From the NCBI GenBank assembly GCA_027449025.1, contig DAIDMK010000001.1, forward strand, positions 1 to 64,000: DNA of 64,000 bases. Direction: 5' to 3'. The DNA is from Lutibacter sp. (GTDB taxonomy: Bacteria > Bacteroidota > Bacteroidia > Flavobacteriales > Flavobacteriaceae). Below are positions 60,906 through 64,000 of the stretch, piece after piece. The notes below the pieces were generated by a model. It searched no databases. It was not told the DNA's origin and worked only from the letters and a program-made list of their open reading frames with translations. The translations under genes and the position numbers were made by a program. Position 1 is the stretch's first letter. Every line of letters begins with the position of its first letter.

Positions 60906-62150
60906 ATGGCAAAAAAGGATGAAGTCTTGCAGTGTTCATTTTGTGGCAGAAAGAAGCCGGAAACAGATTTGTTAATTGCAGGTTTGGACGCGCATATTTG
61001 CGACAAATGTATTGAGCAAGCCCATGGAATTGTGATGGAAGAAATTGCAGGAAGTAATGCTTCTGCCCTTACTTTTGATTTGATTGTTAAGAAACCAAAA
61101 GATATTAAAGCATTTATTGACCAATATATGATTGGACAGGATCAGGCAAAACGCGTGATGGCTGTTGCGGTTTATAATCATTACAAGCGTTTGATTCAAC
61201 CAGACTCCAAAGATGAGGAAGAAATTGAAATTGAAAAAAGCAATATCATTATAGTTGGCGAAACAGGAACAGGAAAAACCTTAATTGCACGTACCATTGC
61301 AAGAATGTTAAATGTGCCTTTTTGTATTGTTGATGCCACAGTTTTAACCGAAGCAGGTTATGTAGGTGAAGATGTGGAAACTATTTTAACGCGTTTGCTG
61401 CAAGCAGCTGATTATGATGTGAGCAGAGCAGAGCGAGGGATTGTTTTTATAGATGAAATTGATAAAATTGCCCGAAAAGGCGATAATCCGTCAATAACTC
61501 GCGATGTTTCTGGGGAAGGCGTTCAACAAGCATTGTTAAAATTATTGGAAGGATCGGTTGTCAATGTTCCACCAAAAGGCGGAAGAAAACATCCCGACCA
61601 AAAATTTATTGAAGTCAACACCAAAAATATTTTATTTATGGCTGGTGGCGCATTTTCCGGAATTGATAAAGTTATTGGAAAAAGGCTCAACCGCCAAGAA
61701 GTTGGTTATGGCGCATCCATTAAAGGCGATGTTGTTGACCAAACAAATATGTTAAAATACATTATTCCAAAAGATTTAAGAGATTTTGGTTTAATTCCCG
61801 AAATTATTGGACGTTTGCCAGTATTGACCCATATGGATCCTTTGGATGAAAAAACGTTGAGAATGATTTTAACCGAACCGAAAAATTCCATCATTAAACA
61901 ATACCAAAAATTGTTTAAAATGGACGGTATTGATTTCACCATTAGCGAAAGCGCATTGATATATATCGTTGATAAAGCGGTTGAATACAAGTTAGGCGCT
62001 CGTGGATTGCGGTCACTTTGTGAAGCTATTTTAACCGATGCTATGTTTGACTTGCCAGGAACCAATGAAAAACAAATTAAAATCACAAAGGAATATGCCG
62101 AAGATAAAATTAATATGTCCACCATAAAAAAGTTAAAAGCGGTTTCATAA
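60906..62150 (+). CDS. clpX: ATP-dependent Clp protease ATPase subunit ClpX
   Basis: 414 residues. The zinc-binding domain uses Cys10, Cys13, Cys32 and Cys35 ([12 protein letters not shown]). The AAA+ core has Walker A GETGTGKT (118-125), Walker [10 protein letters not shown], a pore loop GYVG, the RKH loop (GGRKHPDQ) and sensor 2 GARGLRSL. It unfolds tagged substrates into ClpP, and ends in a terminator before dnaG. Confidence 0.97.
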   Translation: MAKKDEVLQCSFCGRKKPETDLLIAGLDAHICDKCIEQAHGIVMEEIAGSNASALTFDLIVKKPKDIKAFIDQYMIGQDQAKRVMAVAVYNHYKRLIQPDSKDEEEIEIEKSNIIIVGETGTGKTLIARTIARMLNVPFCIVDATVLTEAGYVGEDVETILTRLLQAADYDVSRAERGIVFIDEIDKIARKGDNPSITRDVSGEGVQQALLKLLEGSVVNVPPKGGRKHPDQKFIEVNTKNILFMAGGAFSGIDKVIGKRLNRQEVGYGASIKGDVVDQTNMLKYIIPKDLRDFGLIPEIIGRLPVLTHMDPLDEKTLRMILTEPKNSIIKQYQKLFKMDGIDFTISESALIYIVDKAVEYKLGARGLRSLCEAILTDAMFDLPGTNEKQIKITKEYAEDKINMSTIKKLKAVS

Positions 62151-62174
62151 ACCTAAAATAAATAAAATCGGAAG

Positions 62175-62215
62175 AAACTGTTTTAAAGGTAAAGTTCCTT
62201 GAACAGTTTTTTTTT
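62175..62215 (+). terminator. Terminator after clpX
   Basis: AAACTGTT-TT-AAAGG pairs with CCTT-G-AACAGTTT, followed by T. It lies 25 bp past the clpX stop. Confidence 0.82.
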
Positions 62216-62266
62216 GTCAGTTATAATTGTAATTTAGAAAAATTAAATTCAAAAAATATAGACCAG

Positions 62267-64000
62267 TTGATTTCTAGAAGTACCATAGATAAAGTTTTTG
62301 AAACTGCCCGTGTTGAAGAGGTTATCGGTGAGTTTGTTCAGTTAAAAAAATCTGGAAGCAATTACAAAGGATTAAGTCCGTTTTCTGATGAAAGAAGCCC
62401 GTCGTTTATGGTTTCTCCTGTGAAACAGATTTGGAAAGATTTTAGTTCTGGAAAAGGCGGAAATGTGGTCACTTTTTTAATGGAGCAGGAACATTATTCC
62501 TATCCGGAAGCTATTCGGTTCTTGGCGAGAAAATACAATATTGAAATTGAGGAAACCGAACAAAGCAATGAACAAAAACAGCAGGCAGACGAACGGGAAA
62601 GTATGTTTATTGTTTCAGAGTTTGCCCGAGATTATTTTCATGAAACTTTGCTGGAAAGTGATCAGGGAAAAGCAATTGGTCTAAGTTATTTTAAAGAACG
62701 CGGCTTTACCGATGAAACGATTCGTAAATTTCAATTGGGCTATTCGCTGAACGAGTGGGAAGCTTTTTCCACAGAGGCTTTAAATAAAGGGTATAACTTA
62801 AAATATTTGGAATCTACCGGACTTACAATAGTTAAGGACGATTTGCTCTCCTCAACAGGAACCAAACAATTCGACCGTTTTAAAGGGCGTGTGATGTTTC
62901 CAATTCACAGTATGAGCGGACGTGTTTTGGGTTTTGGAGGCAGAATTTTAATTAACGACAAAAAAGCAGCCAAATATTTAAACTCTCCAGAAAGTGAAAT
63001 TTACCATAAAGGCCATGTATTATATGGTATTTATTACGCAAAACAAAGCATTGCCAAAGAAGACAATTGCTTCCTGGTTGAAGGCTATACCGATGTGATT
63101 TCATTTAACCAAGCCGGTATTGAAAATGTGGTTTCCTCTTCTGGAACAGCGCTTTCTGAAAATCAAATCCGATTGATAAATAGGCTTACAAAAAATATCA
63201 CCATACTTTTTGATGGCGATGCCGCCGGTATTCGCGCTTCCATGCGTGGAATTGACCTCATTTTAGAGCAAGGTTTAAATGTAAAAGTAGTGATGTTTCC
63301 TGATGGAGACGATCCAGATAGTTTCTCAAAAAAAGTCACAAACCAAGAGCTCATAGAATATTTAAAACAAAATTCCAAAGATTTCATCAATTTTAAAGTG
63401 GCTTTATTGATGGAAGAAGCACAGCATGACCCTGTTAAAAAGGCAGGCTTAATTAGGGATATTGTAGTCAGCATTTCTAAAATCCCCGATAGAATTCAGC
63501 GTGAAGTATATATTCAGGAATGTTCCAGAATCATGGATATATCAGAGAATGTACTTTTCAGTGAACTGGCTCAAATCGATAAAAAGGAAGAAAGGGAAGC
63601 GGCAAACAGACCGATTCAGGAAAGGCCTACAGAGCCTGTTTTGCAAAAAACACCGCAATTTGAAAAAGTCAACGAACTTCAAAAGTATGAACGGGAAATT
63701 ATAAAAATTTTATTGCTGTACGGCAATAATGAAGTGGAATTTGTTGATTTTGTTGCTGGGGAAGATGCGGTAGATCCGGAACTTCAACCAATAAAAAAGG
63801 TAAAATTCAACAATGTGGTTTCAAAGGAAATCTATTTGAATTTACATGATGATGAGGTAGAATTTACCGATGACACTTTTAAAAATATTTATTTTGAAAT
63901 AATTTATCAATTAAATCAAGATGAAATTATTTCTGTGGATAAGTTGGTCAATCATGACAACGCCGAAGTTGCCAATTTGGTGACCACTATATTAATGGAC
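62267..64000 (+). CDS. dnaG: DNA primase DnaG, 3' end cut by window edge
   Basis: 578 residues are visible from the TTG at 62267 (MISRSTIDKVFETARVEEV), read by hand; no ATG fits the conserved start. The Toprim domain is intact (FLVEGYTDVISF, ILFDGDAAGIRA, PDGDDPDSF), and RFKGRVMFPIHSMSGRVLGFGG precedes it. The N-terminal CHC2 zinc finger has kept its shape (GLSPFSDERSPSFMVSP) but lost its ligands: Ser37, Ser40, Asp58 and Ser61 stand for Cys, His, Cys and Cys. The helicase-binding C-terminus is only partly included. It synthesises RNA primers at the fork. Confidence 0.95.
   Translation, partial: MISRSTIDKVFETARVEEVIGEFVQLKKSGSNYKGLSPFSDERSPSFMVSPVKQIWKDFSSGKGGNVVTFLMEQEHYSYPEAIRFLARKYNIEIEETEQSNEQKQQADERESMFIVSEFARDYFHETLLESDQGKAIGLSYFKERGFTDETIRKFQLGYSLNEWEAFSTEALNKGYNLKYLESTGLTIVKDDLLSSTGTKQFDRFKGRVMFPIHSMSGRVLGFGGRILINDKKAAKYLNSPESEIYHKGHVLYGIYYAKQSIAKEDNCFLVEGYTDVISFNQAGIENVVSSSGTALSENQIRLINRLTKNITILFDGDAAGIRASMRGIDLILEQGLNVKVVMFPDGDDPDSFSKKVTNQELIEYLKQNSKDFINFKVALLMEEAQHDPVKKAGLIRDIVVSISKIPDRIQREVYIQECSRIMDISENVLFSELAQIDKKEEREAANRPIQERPTEPVLQKTPQFEKVNELQKYEREIIKILLLYGNNEVEFVDFVAGEDAVDPELQPIKKVKFNNVVSKEIYLNLHDDEVEFTDDTFKNIYFEIIYQLNQDEIISVDKLVNHDNAEVANLVTTILMD

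Overview
The window looks like a chromosome segment of a low-GC member of the Flavobacteriaceae (Bacteroidota). Evidence: a secreted protein with a C-terminal type IX secretion sorting domain, several candidate promoters with the Bacteroidota -7 element TAnnTTTG, a flavobacterial-type cytochrome oxidase assembly block, tRNA genes without an encoded CCA, a DnaG with a degenerate zinc finger, and typical flavobacterial intergenic repeats. Genus and species cannot be named from the sequence alone.

Layout. 1-3.4 kb: envelope/secreted proteins (a lipoprotein cut by the left edge, and a T9SS-exported endonuclease I-type nuclease with thrombospondin type 3 repeats). 3.7-16 kb: mostly housekeeping and envelope genes (GtrA-like protein, CPA2 antiporter, GNAT, NlpE/META lipoprotein, M16 peptidase pair, thioredoxin-domain protein of the YyaL family, TsaB, TolC-like protein). 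16.1-21.4 kb: aerobic respiration block on the minus strand (heme O synthase, two oxidase subunit III paralogues, subunit IV, SCO protein, DUF420 and two small companions). 21.6-21.8 kb: tRNA-Gly and tRNA-Leu, followed by a broken GIY-YIG gene. 22.1-26.9 kb: signalling genes (STAS-like protein, LytTR regulator, tiny lipoprotein, TPR histidine kinase plus response regulator).

28.5-40.1 kb: the main accessory region, a self-contained group 1 membrane-bound [NiFe] uptake hydrogenase island. Minus strand: hyaA-hyaB-hyaC-hyaD, a terminator-like hairpin, then hypF-hypD-hypE. Plus strand, divergent: hypA-hypB-hypC. A histidine-rich NicO/UreH-like metal transporter lies beyond hypE. Together these give the structural dimer, its membrane cytochrome b, the large-subunit protease, the full HypABCDEF active-site assembly set and a plausible nickel importer. 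H2 electrons would enter the quinone pool, and the oxidase genes nearby suggest O2 as acceptor (inference). The small subunit lacks the two extra cysteines of the classical O2-tolerant proximal cluster. Dispersed repeats sit at the hypE end and around hypC.

40.3-51.1 kb: thioredoxin-like protein, phosphoglycerate mutase, biopterin-dependent aromatic amino acid hydroxylase with a long C-terminal extension, rhodanese, and a four-gene RND efflux operon behind a clear palindromic operator. 51.1-55.9 kb: a second TPR kinase/LuxR regulator pair and a PQQ-like propeller protein. 55.9-64 kb: a decayed transposase fragment, DEAD-box helicase, M1 aminopeptidase, a secreted protein of unknown function, clpP-clpX, and dnaG cut by the right edge.

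No wholly unknown system stands out. The points most worth a second look are the hydrogenase island in an aerobic flavobacterium, the dispersed repeat families, and the small uncharacterised membrane proteins of the oxidase block.
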